Notes under the pieces: generated by a model
What the model was told of the DNA's origin: nothing
Seen by the model: only the letters and a program-made list of their open reading frames with translations
Databases searched by the model: none
Shown here: positions 16,672 to 26,151 of the stretch, piece by piece
Numbering within the stretch: the first letter of the stretch is position 1
Layout of the letters: each line of letters opens with the position of its first letter
Program-made: the position numbers and the translations under genes
Assembly (NCBI GenBank): GCA_046329585.1
Contig: JAXLUI010000001.1
Coordinates: forward strand, 62,001 to 126,000
DNA: 64,000 nt
Source of the DNA: DLKC01 sp002478885
Lineage (GTDB): Bacteria; Bacteroidota; Bacteroidia; Chitinophagales; Chitinophagaceae
Direction of reading: 5' to 3'

Positions 16672-18306
16672 ATGAATATAGAACAGAACCGCAATGAAGA
16701 CTGGATGAAACGCTTGCTGAGTGAGATCAGGCAACAGTATGAAAAAATAAAAGCCGGCGGCGGGAAAAAAAATATCGACAAACAGCATGAGAGAAACAAA
16801 ATGACAGCCCGTGAGCGGGTGCAATATCTCGTTGACAAGAACAAACCTGTTGTAGAGATCGGAGCTTTTGCAGGCCTCGACATGTACGAGGAGCAGGGTG
16901 GCTGCCCTTCAGGTGGAACGGTTGCGGTGATGGCATATGTTAACGATCGGCAATGTGTAGTCGTCGCCAATGATCAAACGGTGAAAGCAGGCGCATGGTT
17001 CCCGATTGCATGTAAGAAAAACCTGCGTATGCAGGAAATAGCCATGGAGAACCATTTGCCCATTATTTATCTTGTTGATAGCGCCGGTGTTTTTCTTCCC
17101 ATGCAGGATGAGATATTTCCCGACAAAGAACATTTCGGCCGCATCTTTCGCAATAATGCGCGCATGAGCGCAATGGGCATAACGCAAATAGCTGCGGTGA
17201 TGGGCGCCTGCGTGGCCGGCGGTGCATACCTGCCTATTATGAGCGACGAAACATTGATGGTAGAAGGCAACGGAAGTATTTTTCTTGCCGGCGCCTACCT
17301 GGTAAAAGCGGCAATTGGGGAAGACATCGACAACGAAACACTCGGCGGCGCAGTTACCCATACAGAGATCAGTGGTATTGCCGATTATAAATTTAAAACA
17401 GAGCAGGAATGTTTGGATGAAATTAAAAAGATCATCGGCAAGTTGGGCGACAAGCCAAAGGCCGGGTTTAACCGCATTGACCCGGCTGCTCCGGCAAAAG
17501 ATCCGCTCGGGATTTACGGGATTATGAGCGTAAGCAACGGAAAACCTTACGACATGCTCGATATCATCGATCGTATTGTAGATGCTGACGATACAGATAC
17601 AAAAAGGTCGGGGTTTGCTCAATTCAAAAAAGATTATGGCAAAACCATTCTTTGCGGTTATGCGCGAATCGATGGCTGGGCCGTTGGCATAGTTGCCAAC
17701 CAGAGGCTGATCGTAAAAAATAAAAGAGGCGAAATGCAATTGGGTGGAGTGATCTATAACGACAGCGCCGACAAGGCCGCCCGTTTTATTCTAAACTGCA
17801 ACCAGAAAAAAATTCCATTGCTTTTTTTACAGGATGTTACAGGGTTTATGGTGGGTAGCCGCAGCGAACATGCAGGAATTATTAAAGACGGAGCCAAACT
17901 GGTGAATGCAGTAGCCAACAGTGTTGTTCCAAAGATCACTATAATCATAGGCAATAGTTATGGCGCAGGCAACTATGCCATGTGCGGAAAAGCCTATGAT
18001 CCACGGTTTATTTATGCGTGGCCGGGAGCAAAAATCGCGGTTATGGGTGGGGAGCAAGCGGCCAAAACATTGCTTCAGATACAGGTTGCAGGCAAGGAGG
18101 TTAGTGCGGATGAACAAAATCATTTGCTCGATACGATAAAAGCCCGTTACGAAAAACAAACAACACCTCAATACGCAGCCGCCCGTTTATGGGTTGACGA
18201 CATTATTGATCCCATTAATACCCGCATGCTGGTTTCAGAGGCTATTGCCGCGGCAAATCACAATCCGCATACTGAGGAGATGAAGACAGGGGTTTTTCAG
18301 GTGTAG
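16672..18306 (+). CDS. acyl-CoA carboxylase carboxyltransferase (beta) subunit, methylcrotonyl-type
   Basis: 544 residues, the size of MccB/PccB subunits. The crotonase-fold CT domains are complete. The N-terminal half has ERNKMTARERVQYLVD, VVVANDQTVKAGAWFPI, LVDSAGVFLPMQDEIFPD and GACVAGGAYLPIMSDE. The C-terminal half has FLQDVTGFMVG, GAGNYAMCG and AVMGGEQAAKTL. These match methylcrotonoyl-CoA carboxylase more closely than propionyl-CoA carboxylase, especially the QDEIFPDKEHFGRIF stretch, suggesting leucine or isoprenoid catabolism; substrate assignment is inference. The biotin-carrying alpha subunit is not in this neighbourhood, so it must be encoded elsewhere. The upstream CATCTTTG at 16644 is a weak -7 candidate. 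Confidence 0.9.
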   Translation: MNIEQNRNEDWMKRLLSEIRQQYEKIKAGGGKKNIDKQHERNKMTARERVQYLVDKNKPVVEIGAFAGLDMYEEQGGCPSGGTVAVMAYVNDRQCVVVANDQTVKAGAWFPIACKKNLRMQEIAMENHLPIIYLVDSAGVFLPMQDEIFPDKEHFGRIFRNNARMSAMGITQIAAVMGACVAGGAYLPIMSDETLMVEGNGSIFLAGAYLVKAAIGEDIDNETLGGAVTHTEISGIADYKFKTEQECLDEIKKIIGKLGDKPKAGFNRIDPAAPAKDPLGIYGIMSVSNGKPYDMLDIIDRIVDADDTDTKRSGFAQFKKDYGKTILCGYARIDGWAVGIVANQRLIVKNKRGEMQLGGVIYNDSADKAARFILNCNQKKIPLLFLQDVTGFMVGSRSEHAGIIKDGAKLVNAVANSVVPKITIIIGNSYGAGNYAMCGKAYDPRFIYAWPGAKIAVMGGEQAAKTLLQIQVAGKEVSADEQNHLLDTIKARYEKQTTPQYAAARLWVDDIIDPINTRMLVSEAIAAANHNPHTEEMKTGVFQV

Positions 18307-18402
18307 CTTGTTGCTATGAGGCAGTTAAAATCAATGTATTTCTAATTAACGGTATAATTAATTTCAGTTTCTCCAAAGTTTTCATTTTCTTGTCAAAAAT
18401 TA

Positions 18403-19413
18403 ATGATTATGAGACGACCTCTAATCCCGATAGTAAAGTCTGCGCTCGTTCTCGGCATTGTAATGATCAGTATATTTCTGAGTTGTAAGAAAAAGAATCC
18501 CGATCCACCTGTAAATATCCCTCCGGTTGCTAATGCAAAAATATCAAGACCTGAAGCAATTGCAGGTGACACGATTACATTAAAAGGAAGTGGCACAGAT
18601 GCTGATGGAACGGTTACCGCTTATTTGTGGAGCCAAGTATCAGGACCTAGTAGCGCAAGTATTTTAAATGCAGGTTCTGCCAATTCAATTGTGAACGGTC
18701 TTGCTGAAGGTACCTATATTTTTCAGCTTATTGTAACCGATAATGCAGGGGCAAGCGCCGTCGACACTACATCAGTAAAAATTATCCCACCTCCGTGTAA
18801 TGAAAATGGCGAATGGCATGGGTTTTATGGTACTCCCGGAGTAGACATCTTACTTGCTCCTGATCTTTCTTTTATCAACGGCGGTATTGCGCAGCTCAAT
18901 AACAGTCCATGGAGTTATTTTTATAGTTCCGTGCAATTGTTGATCCCTGCCTGTAGAATAATTAGCGCAGACTCAGTTCGGCTCGAAGTAAGATTAAAAA
19001 ATCCATCGACAGGATTAAATGCGATAACCGATTACGATGCCGGGCTGTATTTGGAAGGGGAAAATGATACTGCTTCTGCACAATATATTGGATTCCGGTC
19101 TGATTTTACAAAGTTTGGATTGACAAAAAAGAATATTACCAATTCAGTTAACCTATTACATGTTTTTGAAGATTGGTCAACCGTTACCCTTGGCGCAAGT
19201 AATAGTGTACTAACTACAACTAGGGATGGTGTAATGACTGAAACGATGTCCTATAACGGCTATTCCGTTGGTTTATTAAAGGCAATAAGTGTATCCTTTA
19301 AAGGCCCGGGAAGCATAGATTGGATAAAACTTTATAGCAGTGGCAAATCAAACAGGTTATTAATGCAGGAAGATTTTGATACAGACGGGCATTCAAATGT
19401 TATCTGGTATTGA
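18403..19413 (+). CDS. lipoprotein with PKD-like domain
   Basis: 336 residues. The signal peptide ends ISIFLSC (Cys at about 27), followed by KKKNPDPP, a typical lipoprotein tether. Residues 40-130 form a PKD/REJ-like domain (ANAKISRPEAIAGDTITLKG, then GTDADGTVTAYLWSQVSGPS and GTYIFQLIVTDNAGASAVDT). The C-terminal 200 residues look like a beta-sandwich (YYWLEG-type Trp/Tyr-rich strands, DWIKLYSSG) of a kind I cannot name. It is probably on the cell surface or periplasm and binds carbohydrate or protein. An alternative ATG lies two codons in (18409). Confidence 0.85.
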   Translation: MIMRRPLIPIVKSALVLGIVMISIFLSCKKKNPDPPVNIPPVANAKISRPEAIAGDTITLKGSGTDADGTVTAYLWSQVSGPSSASILNAGSANSIVNGLAEGTYIFQLIVTDNAGASAVDTTSVKIIPPPCNENGEWHGFYGTPGVDILLAPDLSFINGGIAQLNNSPWSYFYSSVQLLIPACRIISADSVRLEVRLKNPSTGLNAITDYDAGLYLEGENDTASAQYIGFRSDFTKFGLTKKNITNSVNLLHVFEDWSTVTLGASNSVLTTTRDGVMTETMSYNGYSVGLLKAISVSFKGPGSIDWIKLYSSGKSNRLLMQEDFDTDGHSNVIWY

Positions 19414-19504
19414 CCGACTAGTTCCGATGCGTAGTGTTATTTGTCCCGGAGAGTATACGGGATTTTTTTATAAGTTTTTGTTCACTGCTGATAAGCAGCC
19501 TGGC

Positions 19505-19563
19505 GTACAAGTGTGCGACGCAACCGGAGATGCAGCACAGTACTCCAGCTTGGCTCCAAAAAA
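19505..19563 (-). repeat. dispersed intergenic element, copy 8
   Basis: GTACAAGT, core GTGCGACGCAAC (19513-19524), ending AGCTTGGCTCCAAAAAAT. Lies between the PKD lipoprotein and CotH-like genes. Confidence 0.85.
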
Positions 19564-19651
19564 TTTCACCACAACTTACAAAGAAGTTGCAGCCTACATA
19601 TAAAGACGAATAGCGTTGTTCCTCATCATTAAATAACTGTTGCCGCAATTG

Positions 19652-19659
19652 TATATTTG
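19652..19659 (+). promoter_or_regulatory. -7 box for the CotH-like gene
   Basis: TATATTTG matches TAnnTTTG exactly, 30 bp before the ATG at 19690. No clear TTTG at the correct -33 distance. Confidence 0.5.
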
Positions 19660-19689
19660 TCGCAGATTGCTGTATTTCAAACTTATGTG

Positions 19690-21318
19690 ATGAAAATTTT
19701 CCTTTCTCTGCTTGCGTTTTTATCGGTTATAACACCGGTTCAAAGCCAGGTGAATTTAACTTCCTCAAACCTGCCCATTATTGTAATCAATACCAACGGG
19801 CAAGAAATACCTGATGAACCGAAGATTACCGCGGACATGGGCATCATTTATAACGGGTCTGCCGTGCGCAACGATATCACTGATGCGTTCAATGAGTATA
19901 ATGGGAAAATAGGAATTGAAATAAGAGGCCAATCGTCGCAGATGTTTCCGATGAAATCTTACAGTATCGAATTGCGTGACGATGCCGGCGAAAGTGTGGA
20001 TGAACCACTTTTTGGTATGCCAAAAGAAAGTGATTGGGTAATGTATGCTCCTTATACTGACAAAACACTCATGCGCAATTTTCTTGCATACAGCATGTCG
20101 AATATGCTTGGCCATTGGGCTGCTCACTGTCGTTTTGCAGAAGTAATAATAAATGGCAACTATGTGGGCATTTATGTATTCATGGAAAAAATTAAACGCA
20201 ATAGTGGGAGGGTTAATATCAAGAAATTGGGTAGTGGTGATATAACCGGCGATGCGGTTACCGGTGGCTATATTTTTAGTATTGACAAGGAAGCCGATGG
20301 CTGGTTCTCGAAATATCACCCGAATAATGAACCTAATGCTGTAATCCAGTTTAGCTATGTTTATCCAAAACTTGAAGACATAGTTCCCGAGCAACAACAG
20401 TATATTCAAAGTTATGTAGACAGTTTCGAAAATGCGCTCGCCGGCGATGATTTCCAGGATCCGGTGACAGGCTTCAGAAGGTTTGCCGACGAGCAGTCAT
20501 TTATCGATTACCTTATTGTTAATGAAATAAGCCGTAACGTAGATGGATACAGGCTCAGCAGCTTCTTCTATAAAAACCGTAACAGTATTAACGGGAAGAT
20601 CGTTGCCGGGCCAGTGTGGGATTATGATCTCGCTTTTAGGAATGCTGATTATTGTGACGGCAGCCTTTCAACTGGCTGGGCCTATAATTTCAATAGTGTT
20701 TGTTCAGGCGATTATTGGCAAATTCCATTTTGGTGGGATCGCTTCATAAAAGATACTGCCTTCAATTCTCATTTGTTATGCCGCTGGAAAGACTTGCGCC
20801 AAACGGTCTTAAGCAACGACAATATTTTGTATATGATTGACTCGGTGAATAATCTTGTCGCCGAAGCGCAGCGCAGGCATTTTACGCAATGGCCAATACT
20901 CGGAACTTATGTGTGGCCAAATCCTCAACCGATTCCGGCGACGTATGCAGGAGAAATAAGCTCGCTGAAAAACTGGCTCACATTGCGATTGAAATGGATT
21001 GATGAAAACCTTACGCAGACTGGCCCATGTTCAACCTGGCCAACCGGTGCGACAGGTACCATGGCCTTTAAAATGGCGAACCCTGTAACTGATTTCAATG
21101 CTGCGTTTATTGCAAGTAAAAAGTCGCAGAAAATATATCTGCGCATTATTGATCTTAACGGCCGAATCGTGGCCTCTTCAAGCATAATGGCAATTCAGGG
21201 CAACAACAGTTTTCCCAATGCCAATCAGTTAAATACGCTGCAGCGGTCGGTTTATTTTATACAGGCTTTCAACGATGCGGGAGAAAAAATCACCAATAAA
21301 ATACTGCGGCAATATTAA
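19690..21318 (+). CDS. CotH-kinase family protein with T9SS-type C-terminus
   Basis: 542 residues starting at the ATG at 19690, which gives a signal peptide (MKIFLSLLAFLSVITPVQSQ); the ATG at 19657 lies inside the -7 box. The body matches CotH: IGIEIRGQSSQMFPMKSYSIEL, then SDWVMYAPYTDKTLMRNFLAY, VYVFMEKIKRNSGRVNIKK, and the catalytic acidic segment AGPVWDYDLAFRNADY. CotH proteins are atypical protein kinases or spore-coat-associated proteins. In Bacteroidota they are secreted. The last 85 residues (FKMANPVTDF ... IIDLNGRIVASSS ... RSVYFIQAFNDAGEKITNKIL) look like a T9SS sorting domain. Role unknown; might act on surface proteins. Confidence 0.88.
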   Translation: MKIFLSLLAFLSVITPVQSQVNLTSSNLPIIVINTNGQEIPDEPKITADMGIIYNGSAVRNDITDAFNEYNGKIGIEIRGQSSQMFPMKSYSIELRDDAGESVDEPLFGMPKESDWVMYAPYTDKTLMRNFLAYSMSNMLGHWAAHCRFAEVIINGNYVGIYVFMEKIKRNSGRVNIKKLGSGDITGDAVTGGYIFSIDKEADGWFSKYHPNNEPNAVIQFSYVYPKLEDIVPEQQQYIQSYVDSFENALAGDDFQDPVTGFRRFADEQSFIDYLIVNEISRNVDGYRLSSFFYKNRNSINGKIVAGPVWDYDLAFRNADYCDGSLSTGWAYNFNSVCSGDYWQIPFWWDRFIKDTAFNSHLLCRWKDLRQTVLSNDNILYMIDSVNNLVAEAQRRHFTQWPILGTYVWPNPQPIPATYAGEISSLKNWLTLRLKWIDENLTQTGPCSTWPTGATGTMAFKMANPVTDFNAAFIASKKSQKIYLRIIDLNGRIVASSSIMAIQGNNSFPNANQLNTLQRSVYFIQAFNDAGEKITNKILRQY

Positions 21319-21327
21319 CTTATTATG

Positions 21328-21375
21328 TTACCGGCTGTAACCCAAATGGCATCGCCTGTTGCCACGCTCGGTTGA
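21328..21375 (+). repeat. dispersed intergenic element, copy 9 (degraded)
   Basis: TTACCGGCTGTAACCCAAATGG (21329-21350, split by a changed spacer) and CATCGCCTGTTGCCACGCTC (21350-21369). The core is altered (TGCCACGC). Confidence 0.5.
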
Positions 21376-21520
21376 CAGTTCCACTTCCATGGCAACAATT
21401 CGTGCTTAAGCGTCCATTACGATTCACGGTTATTTTGTAATGCAAATACTTTCAGGCATTCATATTTGAAACGACTTATTTTACATTTGTTTTCTTTAAT
21501 CATCTTAGCTGAAATTTCTT

Positions 21521-22930
21521 ATGCTTATGGCGAACTTTCGCAATACCTTGATCGCTGCTGCTTTTCTTTTATCTGTTTCCTGTTCCGGCACAACAGACAA
21601 TAATAATGTTGATACAACAAACTCAACTGCTTCTACTGGCGATTCAATTGTTTCGGGAAGAGTTATTGAACGGCTGGTATGCAAAAGCAATCCTGCACAA
21701 TCGTACGCCCTGTATATTCCAACAGGTATGCAAAACAACGTATTGCCGATTGTTTATTTTTTTGATCCGCATGCCGCCGGAGCATTGCCTTTAAATAAAT
21801 ACAAAGCACTTGCAGATCACTACCGGTTTATATTGGTGGGCAGTAACAATTCAAAGAACGGCACACAGATCGCGGCCATAGAAAACATATGGCAGGCCCT
21901 GGTTACAGACACAAAGAACAGGTTGCATGTCGATACAAACCGGATGTATGTTTGCGGGTTTTCCGGCGGTGCTAAAACGGCCAGCTCCATTGCGCTGGGG
22001 CATAGGGAAATTAAAGGCGTGATAGCAGGCGGAGCAGCGTTGCCAGACGGAACACCCGCAGGCAACTTCCCATTTAGCTTTACTACTATTGCAGGCGAAG
22101 GCGATCTTAACATGACCGATCTTATCGCTACAAACGATGACTTTGGGAAAACTTCAACCAAACACCGCATCATTTTTTTCAACGGCATTCATGAATGGTC
22201 GCCTGAAAGCACAATGAATATTGCGTTTACGGGTTTGCAGTTTGATGCGATGCGCAATAATTTGATTGCAAAAAATGATTTCCTGATCGACTCGTATGTA
22301 AAAGAAAGTAAAGACACTATTAACAGTTTTGTAAACGGAAATGATCTGATACATGCGGAGGCGGCATGCACACTTTCTGCCGCGCTGCTCGAAGGATTGA
22401 GTAGTGAGGTGAGCTGGTTTAAACAAAAAAATGCCTCGATTAAAGGCAGCACAGGTTTTCAAAATCAGTGGAAAGAAAGACAAACATTATTGAGGCAGGA
22501 GGAAACAACCAAAAGCATTTATATGCAGCAATTTCAGCAAGGTGATCTCAATTACTGGACAAGCACCATCAACGACCTGAAAGCAAAATCAAAAGCAAAC
22601 ACCCCAGAAGCGGCTATGAACCAACGGCTGCTAGCCTACCTTTCTCTTTCGTTCTATTCTATCACCAATCATTTCGTACAGGCGAGCCAGGATGACCAGG
22701 CTGAATATTTTGATGACCTGTATAGACTTGCGGATTCAACAAACAGTGAAGCATGGTATTTTTCTGCATTGATCAACACGAGAAAAAATAATTTAACCGG
22801 CGCAAAGTCTGATTTGCTTAAAGCTGTTGATCTTGGTTTTGCAGATAAGGAACGCATGCTGACACAAGTGGAATTCCAGGTAGTTGCAAAAGACATTAAC
22901 CTGCAGGAAATTGCAGCCAGCATAAAATAA
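21521..22930 (+). CDS. alpha/beta-hydrolase lipoprotein, esterase-like
   Basis: 469 residues. The signal peptide ends LLSVSC (lipobox, Cys near residue 21), then a Thr/Asn/Ser-rich linker (NNNVDTTNSTASTG). The hydrolase domain starts YALYIPTG and has PIVYFFDPHAAG (oxyanion-type strand) and the nucleophile elbow YVCGFSGGAKTASSIAL (Ser within GFSGG). HEWSP later could hold the catalytic His. The C-terminal 150 residues are helical with a Lys/Glu-rich repeat and TPR-like helices (KNNLTGAKSDLLKAVDLGF), not typical of esterases. It resembles poly(3-hydroxybutyrate) depolymerase or feruloyl-esterase-like proteins. An alternative start is two codons in. Confidence 0.85.
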   Translation: MLMANFRNTLIAAAFLLSVSCSGTTDNNNVDTTNSTASTGDSIVSGRVIERLVCKSNPAQSYALYIPTGMQNNVLPIVYFFDPHAAGALPLNKYKALADHYRFILVGSNNSKNGTQIAAIENIWQALVTDTKNRLHVDTNRMYVCGFSGGAKTASSIALGHREIKGVIAGGAALPDGTPAGNFPFSFTTIAGEGDLNMTDLIATNDDFGKTSTKHRIIFFNGIHEWSPESTMNIAFTGLQFDAMRNNLIAKNDFLIDSYVKESKDTINSFVNGNDLIHAEAACTLSAALLEGLSSEVSWFKQKNASIKGSTGFQNQWKERQTLLRQEETTKSIYMQQFQQGDLNYWTSTINDLKAKSKANTPEAAMNQRLLAYLSLSFYSITNHFVQASQDDQAEYFDDLYRLADSTNSEAWYFSALINTRKNNLTGAKSDLLKAVDLGFADKERMLTQVEFQVVAKDINLQEIAASIK

Positions 22931-22967
22931 GTGAACCCTGGCAATCATTGCCCAATGTCTTGTTGCT

Positions 22968-23027
22968 GTACAAAAGTGCGACGCAACCGATGCTTAATGG
23001 CTGCACTGCTGCATGGCCCCGAAAAAC
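22968..23027 (-). repeat. dispersed intergenic element, copy 10
   Basis: GTACAAAA, core GTGCGACGCAAC (22976-22987), ending CATGGCCCCGAAAAACTT. It sits between convergent genes. Confidence 0.8.
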
Positions 23028-23031
23028 TTTA

Positions 23032-24153
23032 TTACTTATCCAGGTAAATCGTTTTACCTGCTTGTGCAGATTTTCTCGCCGCATCTAAAATACGCACTGC
23101 TGTTACGTTTGTAGGCAAAGCATACAACCCATTCTCAGGGACAGCTATATTTTTTCTTATTACATCGGCGAAGTAAGAAAAAGGGTCGTCATAAACAGGT
23201 ATATCCTTTGACGTAACAACAAGCTGATGCTCTGCTGCATCGGCAGCGGCACGTAAACGCATGCCAGTATTGTTCGTTGTGATAATATAGCCTGTTTGTC
23301 CGTATACCTCCATGTCTTTTCTGCCAAAAGGCCAGTTCCATGAAGCCTGGATAATGCATTGTGCTTTTGGGTAGGTTACAATAATTGTCGCCTCGTCATC
23401 GACTTTTGGATAAATCTCCGGTTTGAAATGCTGGGTTACAGCTGTAACGGAAACAGGCTGCTCGCCCTTCATGAGGTAGGTCATGAGATTAGCCCCGTAG
23501 CATCCAAAATCGATGAGTGCACCGCCGCCATTCTGTATGGGATCGGTAAGCCATTTAAAAAACTCCTTATTCACATTGATCTCTTTTGGCCCCTGGTGGC
23601 CATCGTGGATTACAACCTTTTTTATGGCGCCGATATAGTTACTGTCGTTCACCAATTGATATGCCTTGGCCGTAGTCGGGTACCAGGAGGTTTCAAAATT
23701 GGTGAGCAGGAATATATGATTTTGCTGTGCCAGCTTTTGCATTTTCAAGGCCTGTTCTATGGTGGTGGCCAGCGGCTTTTCCACCATAACATGTATGCCT
23801 TTTGGCGCGCAAGCTTCAACTACCATCATATGCTCGAGTATGGAGCCGAACGCAACAACGGCTTCGGGCTTTACGGCATCGAGCATTTTATTAAGATCGT
23901 TGTAAATAAGCGATTCATTAAAGCCATATTGCTTTGCATAACGATGAGCCAACTCGCTGTCGGGTTCATAAACGCCTACCATTTCCATATCTGGTTTATG
24001 GCGGCTGAGTATCCAGCCAACATGACCGTGGGTTATTCCAGCAACCGCAACACGTACCGGTGTAGTATTAGTTGTTTGTGCTGATGCAAGCAATGGCGCG
24101 GCAAATAAAAAACAGCACAACAATGCTATTAATGGGGTAATATTTTTTTTCAT
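23032..24153 (-). CDS. Gfo/Idh/MocA family oxidoreductase, secreted
   Basis: 373 residues with a Sec signal peptide (cleavage near ASAQ), unusual for NAD(P)-dependent enzymes but common in Bacteroidota periplasmic MocA proteins. The Rossmann start reads VRVAVAGITHGHVGWILSRH. MVEKPLATT is the EKP motif that contacts the cofactor and catalytic site. INVNKEFFKWLTDPIQNGGG is followed by LIDFGCYGANLMTYLM, with the catalytic Asp and Gly-rich loop. The protein likely oxidises a sugar or cyclitol; cofactor probably stays tightly bound in the periplasm. With the DUF1080 protein and 28188 it suggests keto-sugar metabolism. It is 155 bp after the PGM1-like gene. Confidence 0.9.
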   Translation of the reverse strand: MKKNITPLIALLCCFLFAAPLLASAQTTNTTPVRVAVAGITHGHVGWILSRHKPDMEMVGVYEPDSELAHRYAKQYGFNESLIYNDLNKMLDAVKPEAVVAFGSILEHMMVVEACAPKGIHVMVEKPLATTIEQALKMQKLAQQNHIFLLTNFETSWYPTTAKAYQLVNDSNYIGAIKKVVIHDGHQGPKEINVNKEFFKWLTDPIQNGGGALIDFGCYGANLMTYLMKGEQPVSVTAVTQHFKPEIYPKVDDEATIIVTYPKAQCIIQASWNWPFGRKDMEVYGQTGYIITTNNTGMRLRAAADAAEHQLVVTSKDIPVYDDPFSYFADVIRKNIAVPENGLYALPTNVTAVRILDAARKSAQAGKTIYLDK

Positions 24154-24248
24154 GTGGTGGTATTAAAAATAACGTGGATGAATTGATTGCATTTTAGATG
24201 CAACACTTTATTGTCGCTTTTGTATTGCTGTTGAATATTGTTCTGAAA

Positions 24249-24309
24249 GTACAAGAGTGCGACGCAACGAGTGCTTCATCATGTTTCCTAAGCCAGGCTC
24301 CAAAAAAAT
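24249..24309 (-). repeat. dispersed intergenic element, copy 11
   Basis: GTACAAGA, core GTGCGACGCAAC (24257-24268), ending AGCCAGGCTCCAAAAAAAT. Its end touches the stop codon of the next gene. Confidence 0.88.
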
Positions 24310-25871
24310 TAACCTGCTGATTCTGCATCGAGCACTTCGAGCGCACGATCGTACAATGCTTTGGCTCTTTCGGGAGTGCTGCCGATACAAACGAGGCCGA
24401 GTTTACCAAACTCTGATAAAGCACCAACCAAATGGAACATTACACCTTCCTGGGTGGCGCCATCGAACATGAGCGAATGGAACATGGCAATATCGATAAG
24501 ATCAGAAGGTGTAAGGCCCTTATAATTATCGTTGCTAACGTTGTCGGATGCAAAATAAAAACGCTTGTTGCCGCTTGCTGTAATGAATGCTCCATCATTG
24601 GACTGATACTTGCCATCGGTTAAAAACTGCAGCATTAAAAACGGATGCGTTGTACCACCTTTTCGCAGGTTTATTTCAATAGCATAATGCCTCCATGAGC
24701 TATCATCCTGCTTTACAGAAATAAAATCAACCGCAAACCTGCCCATGGCACCTTTTGCTGCCAGCGCTGTAGCTATTTTCTTTCCTTCGGTGGCAAGCGA
24801 AACGCTGTATGCTTCGTCAGCAGGAAAGATTGCGCCAAGAAATATTTGTCCATCATCGCCGCCAAGTAATTGGTCGTGGGTGCTTACGATATCAATATTT
24901 TTATCAGGATTAATCACACACTGGACAGAAGGAGACATCTTGATCTCTCCATCGAGAAACACTTCCACAATGCCGCCCATATCATGAAATTTTTCGAAGA
25001 ACAGTTCTTCGCTCACATCCTTTGCAACTGTTTTAAACTGTTGCGACAGGGTAGCTGCGAGATGTTGTTCCAGTTGATCGTCAACGGGCACATCAGGGTA
25101 GCGATACATGGCATTGCCATCACCGCTGAAACCATCATTCATTTTCACCACCGCTTTGCGCAAGCCGGGATATTTTCTCTTAAGTGCCGCAAGTGCCCGC
25201 ACCACATCTTCCCTTGTGTGCAGGTCTTCAAAACCATCGGGTAAATCAACGCCGCACTCGCGAAAGGTTTTTCTGCCTCCCGACTTTGACCCTTCATAAA
25301 ACTTGTCGGGGTCTGTTCCAAACAGCGGAACACTAAGCTGCACCGATAGCGTTTTTTCGAGCGGAGTTATGTTATAGCAGGTAAGATGCGCCGTCTCGGG
25401 GTTGTGAATATGCTCTTTAATGGTCTGGAGTAATCTGGGCCTGTCAAGAATTTTTTGGGTAAGCGGCTTAACGGAGGAATCGTAGCAGCTCAACATAGTA
25501 AGCCTTTTTCTTGCGTGGTGGCCGGTAATGCCTGGCAAAAGATTTAGGTAATAATCGATAATTACTTCAGGCACCGGCACACTGGTAACATAAATCACCT
25601 TGGTAAGCGGCATACGAAGTAACATCAGCAGGCATAGCATCCTTTCCTCGTAATGCAAGGCACCTTTAATCTTGGATAATATTTCCATGTCCAATGTAAG
25701 CGAAGGAATAATCACAACGGTTCGCTCAGCAAGTTTGTCAGAGAACACCTGCTCGTATTGCTTTTTCATTACCTGCTGAATATCGTTGAACAATGTTCGC
25801 TCGGCGTCGGAACCGGGTTCGGGAAAATGGTTGCTCTTTATAAACGTCTTACGTGTTATCAGGGAGTTCAT
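24309..25871 (-). CDS. PGM1-like ATP-grasp peptide ligase
   Basis: 520 residues, cytoplasmic (no signal peptide). The N-terminal 150 residues (TVVIIPSLTLDMEILSKIKG, YEERMLCLLMLLRMPLTKVI) match the PreATP-grasp domain of PGM1-related proteins. The ATP-grasp core has AVVKMNDGFSGDGNAMY (glycine-rich loop), GGIVEVFLDGEIKMSPSV, and HYAIEINLRKGGTTHP with the metal-binding Glu and Asn. PGM1 is the ligase that builds the N-terminal part of pheganomycin by joining amino acids to ribosomal peptides. No PGM-type biosynthetic gene is visible here, so the substrate is unknown. A small ORF at 26152 lies divergently upstream; link is inference. Confidence 0.85.
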   Translation of the reverse strand: MNSLITRKTFIKSNHFPEPGSDAERTLFNDIQQVMKKQYEQVFSDKLAERTVVIIPSLTLDMEILSKIKGALHYEERMLCLLMLLRMPLTKVIYVTSVPVPEVIIDYYLNLLPGITGHHARKRLTMLSCYDSSVKPLTQKILDRPRLLQTIKEHIHNPETAHLTCYNITPLEKTLSVQLSVPLFGTDPDKFYEGSKSGGRKTFRECGVDLPDGFEDLHTREDVVRALAALKRKYPGLRKAVVKMNDGFSGDGNAMYRYPDVPVDDQLEQHLAATLSQQFKTVAKDVSEELFFEKFHDMGGIVEVFLDGEIKMSPSVQCVINPDKNIDIVSTHDQLLGGDDGQIFLGAIFPADEAYSVSLATEGKKIATALAAKGAMGRFAVDFISVKQDDSSWRHYAIEINLRKGGTTHPFLMLQFLTDGKYQSNDGAFITASGNKRFYFASDNVSNDNYKGLTPSDLIDIAMFHSLMFDGATQEGVMFHLVGALSEFGKLGLVCIGSTPERAKALYDRALEVLDAESAG

Positions 25872-25959
25872 ATGCTGCAGCTTTTTTGAAAAGATAATAC
25901 AATCATACGAAACAATATTTTAGGCTGAATAAATTTTATTCAGGTAGAATGTTAATGAT

Positions 25960-26020
25960 GTTTTTGTTCCCGGCTTTAGTGCTACTGGCATCGGCTCTTG
26001 CGTCGCACTCTTCAACGTTC
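25960..26020 (+). repeat. dispersed intergenic element, copy 12
   Basis: TTTTTGTTCCCGGCTTTAGT (25961-25980), then CTGGCATCGGCT and core CTTGCGTCGCACTCTTC (25997-26013). Upstream of both the PGM1-like gene and the small ORF at 26152. Confidence 0.85.
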
Positions 26021-26105
26021 CCCAAAAAATAGGCAATAATTTTGCTGATTTAACCAAAGATACTCCGGCATGAGGAGGATCATCAATCGCAGTTTTGTAT
26101 AAGAA

Positions 26106-26113
26106 TAAATTTG
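26106..26113 (+). promoter_or_regulatory. -7 box upstream of the small ORF at 26152
   Basis: TAAATTTG, an exact TAnnTTTG, 38 bp before the ATG. Supports that the small ORF is expressed. Confidence 0.5.
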
Positions 26114-26151
26114 TGATGGATTTTATTTATTAAGCTTTTAAAAACTTATCT

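Noticed and set aside
16909..17739. 276-codon minus-strand open frame
   Set aside because: Lies wholly inside the carboxyltransferase gene on the other strand; the product has no family features, and its openness follows from codon use of the real gene.
19765..20409. 214-codon minus-strand open frame
   Set aside because: Antisense shadow of the CotH-like gene.
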